Notes under the pieces: generated by a model
Database searches by the model: none
What the model was told of the DNA's origin: nothing
What the model saw: only the letters and a program-made list of their open reading frames with translations
Position numbers and translations under genes: made by a program
From: Cyclina sinensis
Lineage: Eukaryota > Mollusca > Bivalvia > Venerida > Veneridae
NCBI GenBank assembly: GCA_012932295.1
Contig: JAAONU010000011.1
Coordinates: 47,122,352-47,186,351 of the forward strand
DNA length: 64,000 bases
Direction: 5' to 3'
Shown: piece by piece, positions 34,638 to 47,885 of the stretch
Layout of the letters: each line of letters starts with the position of its first letter
How positions within the stretch are numbered: position 1 is the stretch's first letter

Positions 34638-36710
34638 GTTTATTCAGGTTAAAACACACTTATAAACAAGTATATCTCAATGAACAAGAAAATTCAAAGC
34701 ACAATAAAAAAAAGAAGAAAAATTATCGGATTGCTGCTGATCAGCATCAGTGATTCTAAAAACTGCCATAAAATTATTGTAATAGTACAATTCGACATTG
34801 GGAAAAAGCACAAAAGTGCGGCAATTAAAATGAGCTTAAAAAAGCGTATCACCTCAAATTAGATTTGAAGGGAACAGATCAGCAACTACCTCACATTTAA
34901 AATTTAGAAATTGACTGCTTACAACTTATCACAGTAGTTAAAAATATCACATTATCAGAAGCTAATATTTAAGTATATTATAGAAACAGTATGTAACATC
35001 AATAAGAGTGTATCGGACAATGCAAGGAGCAAAATGGAAATACTTGAAGTGTATAGTGTGTAAAAACCTAGGATGGCCCATGAAAGCCCGAAGGCTTATT
35101 TCCAATGGGATCCTTGGATTAATACTTACTATATGGAACTACAAAACAACAGAAAATAAATAAAGAAAAAAAACTAAATAAACAACAGACCAAAGATTTT
35201 GGAGTCTGGAAGTTACATATTCAAGTTTTTATAATATACTTGCCATGATGACTAGATGAACATATATCTATGAGCAACTATTGTCATACATTATCTATAC
35301 CTAACAGATGTTTCTTAACAGCCCTTTTGAAAATATATTTCTTATCTATTTTCGTTATAGAGTCTGGCAGTTCATTCCAATCTTTTATTGCACTATAATA
35401 GAAAGTAACATTTTCTTTGCCATGACATTTGGGCACTCTGAAATTGTATGTATTGGCTCTAGTTGAGTAAGAATGTACATCTTTAACAAACACAATATTG
35501 TCTTTCATATAAGATGGACACTTATCATTTGCAATTTTAAATACATGGTTCAGTCTAAGTTCTTTATTTCTATTTTCAACATTTAACAAAGACATATCTG
35601 CAAGAGTACTCTGGTTAACACTATCTCTTGGACCCATACCATATATGAATCTAACAATTTTATTTTGACATATCTGTAATTTGTCTTTGAGACCTTTGTT
35701 TAAACTTGTGTACCAAGAGGAACAGGCATAATCTATTTGACATTGTATTAAAGCAGAACATAAGTATTTTCTAGTCTTAGTATCTAGTGATTCTGCATAT
35801 CTATACATGAATTTTAAACGTGAATTTACTTTACTTATAATATTGTTCATAATACTTTCACCTGATAATGAACTGTCTATATTAATACCAAGATATTTTA
35901 CTGACTTTGTGGACTCGATAGTATGTCCATTAGAAACAATTTTAAAATCACTTAACAATTTCAATTTTCTTTTTGACCCAAATACAATACATTCAGTTTT
36001 GCCTAAATGAAGGGAGAGTTTATTGTCGACCAGCCAATTTGAACAGGAATCCATGACACTGCTTAATTTTTTAGAAATTGCATTTAGATCTTTATGAGCA
36101 AACAAAATAGCACTGTCATCTGCGTATAAAATCAATTTGCAGTCTGTATCAATACTTATAATCATATCATTTACATATCATAAAATAGTAGAGGGCCTAA
36201 AATACTGCCCTGGGGTACACCACATGTTACAGTTTGAAATTCAGAAAAAGCATTGTTTACACATACACTTTGTTTTCTACAAGACAAATAGGACATAAAC
36301 CAGTCAGTGTTTTCAATACCCATTAATTTCAATTTACCACATAAAATGTTATGGTCTACTGTATCAAACGCTTTCTGTAAGTCTAACATAACCATTCCTG
36401 TGAAAAGTCCTTTAGAGTTATTGTTTCTAATATGATTCATTAAGTGGATTAGACAAGTATCAGTAGAATAAGAATTTCTGAAACCAGACTGGAGTTCATA
36501 CAAAAGATTATTATCAACTAAAAACTTCTCAAGCTGTATATAAATTGCTCTTTCTAAAATTTTGGATACAATACTTAAAATGCTTACAGGTCTATAGAAA
36601 CCTACATCAATATTGCTATTTTTCTTAAACAAAGGTTTCACTCTAGCTTCTTTCATATCATCAGGTACAAAATTTTCAGACATACACGATCTGCTCCAAT
36701 ATTTTCAGCA
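34638..36710 (-). mobile_element. 5'-truncated non-LTR retrotransposon (CR1/RTE-X/Jockey-like)
   Basis: The minus strand carries a reverse transcriptase followed by a 650-bp 3' UTR and a tetranucleotide tail. There is no poly-A tail. The 5' end stops near 36710, within the finger region of the reverse transcriptase, and there is no endonuclease domain. This is the usual result of incomplete reverse transcription on insertion. Confidence 0.85.
35284..36683 (-). pseudogene. Reverse transcriptase with one frameshift
   Basis: The upper part (36683-36171) reads FYRPVSILSIVSKILE, LDLQKAFDTVDHNIL and GVPQGSILGPLLF, matching reverse transcriptase motifs 2 to 4. The lower part (36165-35284) reads LILYADDSAILF, with the YADD catalytic box, then KTECIVFGSK, VKYLGINIDSSL and a thumb/C-terminal region. 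The two are in different frames, and the break falls at 36165-36185 between LLF and YVNDM, so a single small indel inactivates the gene. Otherwise the frames are open, which suggests a fairly recent insertion. Confidence 0.88.
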
Positions 36711-37639
36711 AATAAAGAAATATTCTACTGTAACAGAATATTAGATGCATGCACCAGAGAAGAAAGGTTCTTTCCTGTTTCCGTTACATTCTCAACATTC
36801 AGGCTGCTCGCTTGTAGGCGGTCTTCTAAGGTTAAAGCTGAACTGAACAGAAGCCATTGTACCTTATTTCGTTACCATTGCATTGTGAGTGATGAATAGA
36901 GAATGACGTGTATCTGATGACTAACAGAGGATCAAAAACGTCCAATATTCAAAGCAATGTATAGAACAATGAAAGAGGGTTAACTATTTTATATTTAATG
37001 AATAAAGATGTTTTTTTATTTGAATCATAAATGTTCCGTGCTAGATATAGACGTTTTGTTACATCATTAATTTGTCACACGCAAGTACTTCTTCTTTCGC
37101 ATTACCTCGATAAAGTTCGTTTTAGAATTTTAATATGCTGAAAGACAAATCTACGAATGAACTTAGTTCTACAGAAGAAATAAAAAATGAAAAGGATTTC
37201 AAGGCTGTATTCATTTCGCGTGGGTTTAAATGTAACCGCTCTGCACGAGAATGTCTACAAGTCCTATTACATCACAACGCTTACAAGCGTGTTTTACATT
37301 GGTCGAAACAACTATTTTAATTACAAACTGAGATTTTTTCTCGCTTTTTTTCTTGAATAAGATAAATATGGTTTCCGCACGCAAAGTACTCATGTGAGTG
37401 TCGATTTTTTGGAGACAACGGACGTCAAACATGCTGTTAGAATTTGTCCCGGAATTTCAAAAGTAAGTAAAATAATACTTAAATAGTCCAACACATGTTA
37501 CAATTTTCTGATCAATCTTCTTGCAGGAAAGAAGACACCCCATTAAAAATGTCCGAAAATACTTCTTTCCGTCATTCTCTCGTTAGTTCATTCATTTCTA
37601 TATTTCTCATATAAGTATGATTTGAATGATTGATAATTA
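36711..37639. other. Intergenic stretch without recognised features
   Basis: No gene, RNA or transposon was recognised. A 61-codon open stretch at 37135 has no supporting feature. Confidence 0.35.
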
Positions 37640-39184
37640 CCTGCTCAAATTGGTTAAAGGAGCACAAATATGTTATGGCGTAAATTGCCCACCATACTAG
37701 ATATTCGCTGCAAACTTCGTTTGTAGGTATTGACAGTCAATATCCTCAAGAAACCCGTGTATTTACAAAGCATTCTTTTTGTTGTGTAACCCCCGATTAA
37801 GATTAAGACTGTTGCTTGTGTACAGTTCGTTCACGATAGCACATTTGACAAAATGAATGCTTTAGTGCAACCTTTTACTATATCTGCTCTTTTGACAACG
37901 GTCCATGGTGTGCGACGTCATTTAGTAACTACTGATGTTGCTCGGGCGGTGCAGATGATCGTAAATGAATTTACGCAACGTGAGGTGGCCACCGTTCTAG
38001 ACATTTCTCGTAGCGTTGTTGCCAGGTTGTGGAGTCAGGAGACTGGAGAATTCACATGAAGACCCGGGCAAACTCGTCACCGCATTACAACACCTCGTCA
38101 GAACCGATATCTGAGAACGTTGGCCCTTAAAAATCGTCAGTGTTCTGCTACTGGTATTGAAATTGACTTCCTGCCAGCTATATGGGTTCGTGTGTCCAAT
38201 CAAACTGTCCGAAATCGTCTTCATGAAGATGGTTTGGATGCCCGAAGACCTGCCAGAGGACCAATTCTGACCGTAGCTCATCGAAGAGCTCGCTTAGAGT
38301 TTGCCGAGGAACACGTCACTTGGCAACTGCGCCACTGGCGATCTGTACTCTTCACAGACGAGAACCGCTACCATGTTTCGACCTGTGACAGACGTGTGAG
38401 GGTGTAGCGTCGCCGAAGAGAGAGATATGCGGAATGTAACATTATTCCATATGACAGGTTTGGCGGTGGGTCAGTTATGGTGTGGGCAGGGATATCCATT
38501 GACGGGCGCACAGACCTTTAGGTGATTCCAGGAGGTAGTCTGACGGGCATGAGATAACGGGAAGAGGTCCTAGAACCAATTGTTAGGCCATATGCTGGTG
38601 CAATAGTTGAAACGTTTCGTTTAGTGCAAGATACTGCTTGAGCACATACTACAAGAATCGCCCGGAACTTCTTTGATGATGAAGGTATTGAGGTCATAGA
38701 CTGACCAAAGAGGTCTCCCGATCTTAACCCTATAGAGCATGTCTGGGACATGCTTTCTCGTAGACTTTCTTCGCGTGCGAACCCTGTGCTTTCTTATGCT
38801 CTTGTCGCAGAATGGGAAGCCATACCACAGGATATGATCAAACGTGTCATCAGGATCATGTCCAGACGATGCAGAGAGTGCCTAAACGCCCGAGGGGGAT
38901 ACACTCATTACTGACACTGACTATGAAACGTTTCAAGGTCTGAATCTGCTTTTACAGACATTGCTTGTTCTCCTGTAAGATCACCATTTCAAATTTAAGT
39001 TGATAATGTCCATATCCTGGACACTGTCTCTGTTCAGGAATGTGCCTGTTGGTGATTAAAATGTCGATTTGTTTTTGTATGAAGAACGATTTTGTTATTT
39101 CTGTAAAAGATATTCATAAATCAACTCAACGAGTATGGTATTTTATAGATTATATGGGCACTACTTTAATTAATTTGAGCAGTG
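37640..39184 (+). mobile_element. Tc1/mariner element A (1,545 bp)
   Basis: TA dinucleotides flank the element at 37638-37639 and 39185-39186. The ends are inverted repeats: CCTGCTCAAATT at the left and AATTTGAGCAGTG at the right. The transposase lies on the plus strand. The same family as element B (40890-42435), in opposite orientation and almost equal in length. Confidence 0.88.
37853..38978 (+). pseudogene. Tc1-like transposase of element A, several stop codons
   Basis: The frame starts MNALVQPFTISALLTTVHGV and contains an HTH region (ATVLDISRSVVARLWS), VRNRLHEDGLDARRPARGP, VLFTDENRYHV (first Asp), and PKRSPDLNPIEHVWDML, which contains the third DDE residue in the usual DD34E arrangement. 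It has premature stops at about 38057, 38405, 38519, 38555, 38638 and 38702. Several of these correspond to Arg or Trp codons in copy B, as expected from C-to-T and G-to-A decay. Confidence 0.85.
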
Positions 39185-39327
39185 TAAATCAACACATCTT
39201 CGACATTTGATTTATAACTTGGTCCAGTTATTGACAGTATTATTTAGAATCGGCCAGGTTTATTAATCATTTGTGTATTTTTTATTGTCTGTTTATAGTA
39301 TATCATTAGCGGTACATTGCTAATATA

Positions 39328-40470
39328 CTACTCAAATTTTGATAGGGATCAATTAAAAGAATGTGTATATTTACTACATAAGGTTAAAAGGTTACATTTT
39401 TTGTTAAACACAAACAGGAGATGAAATGGAACTTTATGGAAAAATCAAGTCTATGGCCTGAATTTTGCTTTAATATGGCGTGTGGTGTCCGTTTGCTTGG
39501 ATCAGTGCTCTGCATCGCCTTCTCATGCTGCTAATGAGTCTCCGGATGCTTTGTTGTGGGAGTCGAGCCCACTTGCCCAGAAAGGCCTGCTGTAGCCCAG
39601 GGACCGTGGTTGGCTGGACTGGTCCAGCAGATCTTGCAGTCTGCAGCATGTCCCAGGCGTGCTCTATTGGATTGAGATCTCAGGGCCTATAGCACAAGCG
39701 TACGGACGAACGTACACATCTAAGATCTCATTGATGTATCGGACAGTCGCCAATGTGCCGTTTTGAACAATGTGCAGGTCCGTTTTTCCCTGCATGCTAA
39801 TGCCCGCCCACACCATGACGGAGCCCTCACCATAACGGTCATGGGTAGCAACACATACGGGTGCCAAACGCTCATTGGCGGAACTTCATACTTGCACTCG
39901 CCTTTTAGTGAAGTCCACACAAAATCTAGACTCGTCAGTGAACAGAACTTGGGTAACAAAGCGCTGACCGCGCGCTTGAACGACAATAAACCGGTCCTCA
40001 CGATATGTTGTGGACCTTTGACGCCCTCCGCCATGCCTATCCGTGACACCGTCACCACATCCTGGCATCGGTGCTCTGGGACACCCCAAGGACACCTGCC
40101 ACGTGCCGTTGGGAACGCCAAGCCTCAAGCATCTCTACTACCCCTATTCATCTTCTCATCGTCAATACGCCGTCTTTGCCGTAGATTTGCCATGACAAGT
40201 GCTAGGTCCAATATAAACGTTACCATGCACAAGCGAAGTCTGAATAAAACGGATGTGTACATGAAGGTACATGCCCGCGGTGCACCACTTTTCCAGGGGT
40301 ATCGCTTTTCCTGTGCATCTCAAGCCATGTACAGGTAAACAATCAAAATCTGCTGGACAGGTCGGCTTTCCATATGAATAAACTACATGTATGAGAAAAA
40401 ATCAGTTATATTGAGGTCATTAAAAAGATATTTAAAAAATAAAAAGTGATCCCTATCAAATTTTGAGCAG
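39328..40470 (-). mobile_element. Tc1/mariner element C (1,143 bp), second family
   Basis: TA flanks at 39326-39327 and 40471-40472. Inverted ends read CTACTCAAATTTTGATAGGG on the left and CTGCTCAAAATTTGATAGGG on the reverse complement of the right. The transposase is on the minus strand and internally deleted. It sits between elements A and B. Confidence 0.85.
39475..40193 (-). pseudogene. Tc1-like transposase of element C, internally deleted and frameshifted
   Basis: The minus strand starts MANLRQRRRIDDEK, then soon hits a stop, and lacks most of the HTH region. Further on it shows QVLFTDESRFCVDF, DRYGEGSVMVWAGIS, HIVQNGTLATVRYINEIL, NPIEHAWDML and, near the end, SMRRRCRALIQAN. These pieces are in different frames. 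The first and third catalytic acids are visible; the middle segment with the second Asp is missing. Confidence 0.82.
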
Positions 40471-40889
40471 TATATATTTCACAGTCGAATTGCAAATTTG
40501 CAAACATCTACTTAATTATTGGACTTTTAGAAGGAAGTACTAGCAAAAGGGTTGTAACCTTTTACGACAAATTCCAGAAAGGCTATATAAGTCTTTATAG
40601 TCTAGAACTCTTTGGTACGTTGCCTTCTATCATACTGGAAAGAATATGTTATCTGAATTCGGAGTTATAATTTTAAGGTTTCATATGTGATTATACAGGT
40701 CATTTGTGCAGTTTTGGCTTTAAAGACAAAAGTAGACAATAAAGGAAACATATCTGATATATTCAATCTGGGAAACTCAGACAAATTTACAGCAACATAA
40801 AAAATATATAAATATTCGGTTCCCATCTATTGTACAAGTACTACGCTGTTTTCACATGTCCATTTGTGTTTGATTTCTTTATAAATATA

Positions 40890-42435
40890 CAGCTCAAATT
40901 AATTAAAGTAGTGCCCATATAATCTAATACCATACGCATTGAGTAAATTTATGAATATCTTTAACAGAAATAACAAAATCGGTCTTTTGAAAAAATCTAA
41001 TCGGCATTTTCATCGCCAACAGGCACATTTCTGAACAGAGACAGTGTCCAGGATATGAAAATTATCAAATTTACATTGAAATGGTGGTCTTACAAGAGAA
41101 CAAGCAATGTCTGTAAAAGCATATTCAGGTCTGGAAACGTTTCATAGTCAGTATCAGTAATGAGTGTATCCCCTCGGGCGTCTAGACACACTCTGCATCG
41201 TCTGGGCATGCTCCTGATGACACGTCTGATCATATCCTGTGGTATGACATCCCATTCTGCTACAAGAGCATAAGAAAGCTCACGGACGTTTTGCACACGG
41301 TTTGGACGCGAAGAAAGTGTACGAGAAAGCATATCCCAGGCATGCTCTATAGGGTTAAGATCGGGAGACCTCTTTGGCCAGTCTATGACCTCAATACCTT
41401 CATCATCAAAGAAGTTTGAGACAATTCTTGCAGTGTGTGCTCGAGCATTATCTTGCATTAAACGAAAAGTTTCACCTATGCACCAGCATATGGCCTAACA
41501 ATAGGTTCTAGGATCTCGTCCCGATATCTCAGGGCCGTCAGACTACCTCCTGGAATCACAAAAAGGTCTGTGCGTTTGTCAATGGATATCTCTGCCCACA
41601 CCAAAACTGACCCACTGCCAAACCTGTCATATGGAATAATATTACATTCCGCATACCTCTCTCCTCGGGGACCCCACATCCTCACATGCCTGTTACAGGT
41701 CGAAACATGGTAGCGGCTCTCGTCTGTGAAGAGCACAAATCGCCAGTGGCGCAGTTGCCATGTGACGTGTTCCTGGGCAAACTCTAAGCGAGCTCTCCGG
41801 TGAGCTACGGTCAGAATTGGTCCTCTGGCAGGTCTTCGGGCATCCAAACCATCTTCATGAAGACGATTTCGGACATTTTGATTGGACACACGAACCCCTG
41901 TAGTTTGCAGGAAGTCAATTTCAATGCCAGTAGCTATACTCTGACGATTTCTGAGGGCCAACGTTCTCAGATATCGGTCCTGACGAGGCGTTGTAATGCG
42001 GTGACGATCTTGCCCAGGTCTTCTTGTGAATTCTCCAGTCTCCTGATAAGGACTCCACAACCAGGCAACATCGCTACGAGAAACGTCTAGAACAGTGGCC
42101 ACCTCACCGCCCGAGCAACATCAGTAGATGACGTCGCACACCCTGGACCGTTGTCAAAAGAGCAGATACAGTAAAAGGTTGCACTAAAACATTCATTTTG
42201 TCAAATGTGCTATCGTGAATGAACCGTACACATGCAAAAGTAATAATCTTATTCGGGGGTTACACAACAACAACAAAAACAAAACAACCATGCTTTGAAA
42301 ATTTATTGTTAAGTGCACTGGTTTCTCCAAGATATTGACCATCGGTACTACAAACGAAATTTGCAACCAATATTTAGCATAGTGGGCAATTTACCGTATA
42401 ACATATTTGCGCTCCTTTAATTTATTTGAGCAGTG
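40890..42435 (-). mobile_element. Tc1/mariner element B (1,546 bp)
   Basis: TA flanks at 40888-40889 and 42436-42437. Ends read CAGCTCAAATTAATTAAAG at the left and TTTATTTGAGCAGTG at the right. It is a diverged inverted copy of element A. Its right end lies about 11 bp from the left boundary of the 10-kb duplication. Confidence 0.88.
41090..42196 (-). pseudogene. Tc1-like transposase of element B, nearly intact
   Basis: On the minus strand a 208-codon stretch (42102-41476) carries VLDVSRSDVAWLWS, VRNRLHEDGLDARRPARGP, RFVLFTDESRYHV and DRFGSGSVLVWAEIS. A second stretch (41458-41090) carries MQDNARAHTARI, with the second Asp, then DWPKRSPDLNPIEHAWDML with the final Glu 34 residues later, and ends LLQTLLVLL. 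Compared with copy A, one base is missing just after VRPYAGA, which causes the frame break, and about 30 bp are missing near the N-terminus. The DD34E catalytic triad itself is present. Confidence 0.88.
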
Positions 42436-45400
42436 TATAACTGTCACGCCATTTCGGAATGTTTCCTAGATTTTTTTAACTGATTTCAGCTAAAGTAAGA
42501 TTATGCCCTAAATGTGTGAAGAACTAACTGCTGAGTTTGGCAATGGAAAGTTTCCTTTCTTTAGTTTTTTTTATTAATTTGATGTCATGTAACATGGGGG
42601 TACTTTTTTATAATCCTATACATTTACAACATAGCATGTGGGGGTACTGTTTCACGTTTTCCTATTTTATATTCAGATAGAACATTCTTACCTATATATA
42701 GGTTCTACTCATATTGTGTCATTTTCCTAAATGTTTTTCCCCCTGAAGGCTGGCATATTGTTTTTGGTGTTTCTATGTATTTGCCCTTTTCACATAACTG
42801 TAACTTTTTTTGTTTGAGGTTTGGAGGGGAGGGGAGAAGTTTAGGATATTTGCAATCATACTAATGTACAGCTTTGGTGATGCTTTTATCAATTGGGTAC
42901 AAATTCTCTTAAAAATTATCTTCATACTCTTTTGTTACAATTTATTACCCCTCCCCTACACATAGAAGCAATGTCTTCTCATTTAAAAAAGTAGATGATT
43001 GATTTTCCCCACAGATAATAGTTCTTCTACCATCATACCGGCCGTAGCCCTACTCCTGTTACTATTAAGGAAACAGTTTCGACCAAACACGCTTTACTTG
43101 AGCTGTTTTATATACATGGACTAAGCTTGTTTGACAATAAAATGGATTAGGGTTTTGCATATTTATTAGACGGTCGTAAGGGAGGTAATTATTTGCAAAA
43201 GACATCCAACCGTAATCTATTAAAAAGAACTGTAAACGTTAGTTTGCGACAATAGAAGGTGACACTTTTAAATTGCAGTGTTTCCTAGATTGTTTGAACT
43301 AAAATCAGCACGTTAAGTGAGTATGCCCGTGTTATTCCATTTCTTTCATATTTTCTTTTTTTCTTGTTTTCTCTCTTTGTTTCTTCTTGCCCATTTGTGA
43401 GATAATGCAGTGTTCCCGTTCATCTTGTTCTTAAAAAGCTGATTAGCTGTGCAAATACGTTGTTTTTGTCTGATATATATAGCATCCGAAGGTACTATCT
43501 TATAGCAATATTGATTCTTGCATCTGATGTTACTTTGCTGGAGATCAATGGGGATTCTTACTCTGTGATCTTCAGAATGTGTTATAGTATCTGTTGGCAC
43601 TCTGCAGCTTGTGATTCACTAGTATTGTGTAACTTATCTTCATTCTTGCATTGATTCCAGAGATCAGGATGTATTTTATACTACAATATCAAGCTTCTGT
43701 CTTAGGTAATCAGTGGCCAGAAGTTCAAATTAATACTGCTAACACATTTCATCGAAACATCTTTAAGAAGTAAATCACATCTTCTTTCAAGTCAGGCCAA
43801 TTCCTGTGATATTTGATATGAATGGGGCACTATTAGGCTATCGATAATGTTAATTAAATTGTCGAGAGTTCGTTAATGTTTTTATTGTATTTTTCGAACT
43901 TATGTAAACCTTTTGGACATTTATTGATTGTCTTTGGGATTTTCAGTTTACTGATTTCCAAAATAACGTCATGTGTTGTGTTATCTGAACTACTCTAAAT
44001 AAATCATTTCATTCAATAAAACATTCAGTTTTTACCAGATATAGGCTACATGCCTCGTAGTGTGTCCTTTTCTGTACATTTACTTCATTTAGGACTATAC
44101 CGTCGAATATATCACGGTGTTGAGTTCAGATGCGCAGCAATTTAATCAAGAAAGCCGTAGGCCTTAGTGATTATATAATTACGCGTATGAACGAGTGACA
44201 TTCGCAAGCACGCTTGTGTTCAGCGTGATATTACGTGTAGGATATATCACGGTCAATATCCTATTTGTTTATTGTCCGCGAATTGCGAATAGTGTTAGAA
44301 TGATAAGTGAAAACAAAAGTCATTTTTCTGCAAAAGTTTTCGAAAAAAAGTCCTTGAAATCAAACAAAAAGGTTCTGTAGAGAAAATGTATAAAATTTCT
44401 TCTGTTCTGGATTTTTTACAATCAACTTCCAATGTATGCGTTCAGATTTTTTTTGTTCTTAGTAGATTGGAACGCAAAGAGAAAATCCACGCAGCCTTTA
44501 GACTGGTTGATCTTAAACAAACCCCCATTGTACTAATATGTGATGTTGATGTAGGTTATGACAATTTATTTTCCAAACAGCATAACTACATTATTTAAGA
44601 TTTTCAATGCGTTTTGCATTGCTCACACTTACTGGCTTAGTATTTTGTTTATAAGCCAAAAAAAAATATACCTTTTTCTACTTTAGGTGAGTGATTGCTC
44701 TATATTTGGATGATGACTAGCTTTTAGGACTTTTTGATTATATATTTACAGTGTATCAATGAGGGGCCGTATTGTGTAGTCGAAAAACGCGCCATAAAAA
44801 CTCGACTTAAAAATAGAGTTACTTGGTAGTCTGTCTCTGATATTCACAATGCCATCACATTCTTACATTTAATGTTTCTCTAATATGATTGACTTTTCAA
44901 TCAAATGAACAGTTTCGGTATAAAGAAATAGATGTTACTTCATTTAGTATTCTTCTTGTAATGGAAATTAGGGAAGTCTGGTGTCTATGGTGAATGTCTT
45001 TAACTTGTAAAAATATCTTCTGTGAATAAGGAGATATCAATGGACTTGTATCTTATATTAGGTTTTGGTATGTTACAGACAAAGCACTACAAACTATCAA
45101 CATCAAAATTTCCAAGGCGTCTAACTTTATGAGTGCATAGTATGAAATGTTTCCCTCCCAGTTATACGACCATTATATCTCAGTTGATGACCGTCTTTCT
45201 TACCCCATTGAACAATATCCATCTATCTAAGTTTATTTATTGTCGGTACCGGTTGCCCATATGACCGACGCCCATTGCAGAGAATAGTTATTTTGTGTTG
45301 TCGAGGAAAGTGCAAGATACAGAAAGCACATTCCTGGTTGTTATTCATGCTCAGTGTACAGCACGGATACATGAGCCCTCAGTCTCATCTGAAAGACAGT

Positions 45401-46827
45401 TAGTAATGTTAGTGGAGGAGTGTGGGATCGATCTCGCAAACCGCTGTACTGAGCAGTAGTAAGGATGACGGTATTATATGCATTTTGTAGTCCGTGTATC
45501 TTTTTCGCTTCAGGATATTGATATATAGGACTGGAAAATATCTTTTGCGACGTTTATTGAACATAATAAATGTACAAATTACAATATTAAGTGCGAAAAC
45601 AGGTCGTAAATGAGACTAAAACATTTTGATCTTTGAATAGAAGACTCGCATCTTAATCTGAATTCACTTCTTTTTTAACTTGACGTTTATTTAGTCATAC
45701 CTGATCTTTATAAATAACAAACCTTTTCGATTTAATGATACTATTGTGTGAAACAATACATATGCTTATTTCTAACAGAATTATATTTTTTATGTCAACT
45801 CTCATAAATTATGTAGATCAATCTGAGGTTTTTGCTGCGAATGTTGTTCTTCCTTCAGTTTTGTGAAGCAGTTTGTCATTTGAGAATTGCCTTTGAAAAT
45901 TTCAATTTTCTTTTAATTACGATTTCAGCGAAAGCAATCCTATCTGTCATCTTAAACTGCCATTCTATTAATCATTCTAGAACATTCATTGTTTAACATT
46001 GAGAAGTGTCTTACAGAGTCTCAAACTGCAATGACTGTCAGTTAAGGTTGATTGGTTTCGGTGACAGAGGTTTTTTGTAGGAATCAGAACGGCAGTTTAT
46101 CTGACAGATTTAACATTGCACAGTTTCAAAATTTTTACTTAAGGTAACAGAAATCTAACATTTTCCGTTTTGAATGTCGATATATCTTACGATTTCTGGA
46201 TATTCTGCATCGCTCACACCTATTTTATTCTCTTCCAGCACATATGACAGAAAACTGGGTTATTTAATTCGTATATGGGCAATTGATGTAATGACATCCT
46301 TGACATTCGACTGATGATTCTCTCTTTTCTGATCAGAAAAATCGTTGAAACGTCTTGGAAATGTATAAAATTATCAAACATCTTCTTGCCATCTGTAATT
46401 CAAAAATTTATTTGGAAAAGAAGTCACGTAAAGTTAAATTGTTATATTTGTTGAATATGAGATGTGTTTTTGCCTCGATACATCGTTCATAAACTGCATT
46501 AGAACATCCAGATGGTATGAACACTGTAAAATGTTAGTCTGTTGTAGAATGTTTGAATATCCGACCTCAGATTTGGGAAAAACCTGCAAAACTAAACCAG
46601 TAAGCATTTCAAAAGCAACTACATAAAAGTTAAGAATATTGTATATACTCGTTTATTGTCGTGAAGTAAAGGGTGTGAAAAGAATAGCTTTTACCACATT
46701 CTCAAGTATTTCTTGTCTAAGGGAAATTGCCTTTATCTGATTGTTTTTGTTAAACAACAATAGAAAAAATAGACTTCATGGATATCAATAACACTATACT
46801 AGACTGTTAGTCAAACATTTTTGTCGG

Positions 46828-47012
46828 ATTACAATTAACAATACAAATTTACATTACAGTTCTGCAATACAAATGTACAATACAGACTTACAATACAAAT
46901 TTCAGTACAAACCTACAATACAAACTTACAATACAGATTTACAATACAAGTTGACAATACAATCATACAATGTAAACTTACAATACAAATTTTAAACAAA
47001 AACTTACAAATT
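46828..47012. repeat. TTACAATACAAA-type repeat, duplication copy 1
   Basis: Irregular 10- to 12-bp units of ACAATACAAATTT and ACAATACAGACTT. The counterpart in copy 2 is at 57768-57960. Confidence 0.75.
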
Positions 47013-47734
47013 TACAATTCAAATTCAAAATGATGTTTGCGTTCCATACGTTATTTGCATGCTATGCCTCGTAAAACTTCTAGCGTTACTTTTTTCTTGA
47101 AGTGTATTTCACGTTTCTATTTTGTTTACTGAAAAGTATCGGTTACATAATAGCAGCATTTTCAATTTGCAGTTTACATAGTCTGGAACCTTCCATAATA
47201 GTTTTGAGCTAACTTTGTATGTCCTAGAAGTATATTTCCATTAGGATTTAAGATTTTATTTACCGTACTTGATAAGAACCTGTTTTCTACATACAAGAAT
47301 TGCTGCAGGAATAAATGATGAATTTCTGGACATAAATCTTATACTGCTACCGACAGATATGTGTGCATCTTAAACGAAGAGGTTTCCATTCTCAGAGGTA
47401 TTTAGATCTCTGTCGACCATATCGCATTAAATTGTTTCTTGGAAAAAGAAAGGCGATAATGTTACCGGTAATAATTAAGTCAGTTTAAATATTTAAAAGA
47501 GAGAAAAAACACAAATGAAACAAAAATAAAATGAAAAAAACAAACACGACGGTTTCATTTTAAGAAAAAATCCGCTCAAAGATTCGTTGATTTGAACGAA
47601 TATTATTTCTTTTACAGTACATTTTTAATGATATTTTTTTCGTCTAAATTTCTGTTCTGTCTTTTGTGTTTTTGTCAGTGGCGAACGTAGCTTTCTATCT
47701 AGCAAATTTGATAGTTTTCCCAACATAACTCTAT

Positions 47735-47885
47735 CATCATAGACTGATTAATTAATTAATAAATAAATTAATTAATTCCCGCCCGCCCCTCGTTCGTTCA
47801 TTCATTGATTCACTGATTGATTGATTGATTGATTGATTCACACCCGTTCCTCATTCATTCATTCATTTATTCATAATTAACTTTC
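47735..47885. repeat. Tetranucleotide repeats (TTAA, GATT, CATT), copy 1
   Basis: Successive runs of ATTA/AATT, TGAT and TTCA units. A shorter counterpart lies at 58668-58785. Confidence 0.8.

Noticed and set aside
34381..34659. Frame rich in Ser-Ile-Tyr-Leu repeats
   Set aside because: It is a translation of the GATA/GGAT microsatellite.
44386..44598. 70-codon open frame, also present at 55080-55292 in the second duplication copy
   Set aside because: All four base changes between the copies alter the amino acid and none is silent, which does not fit a conserved protein. No splice sites or known domain support it.
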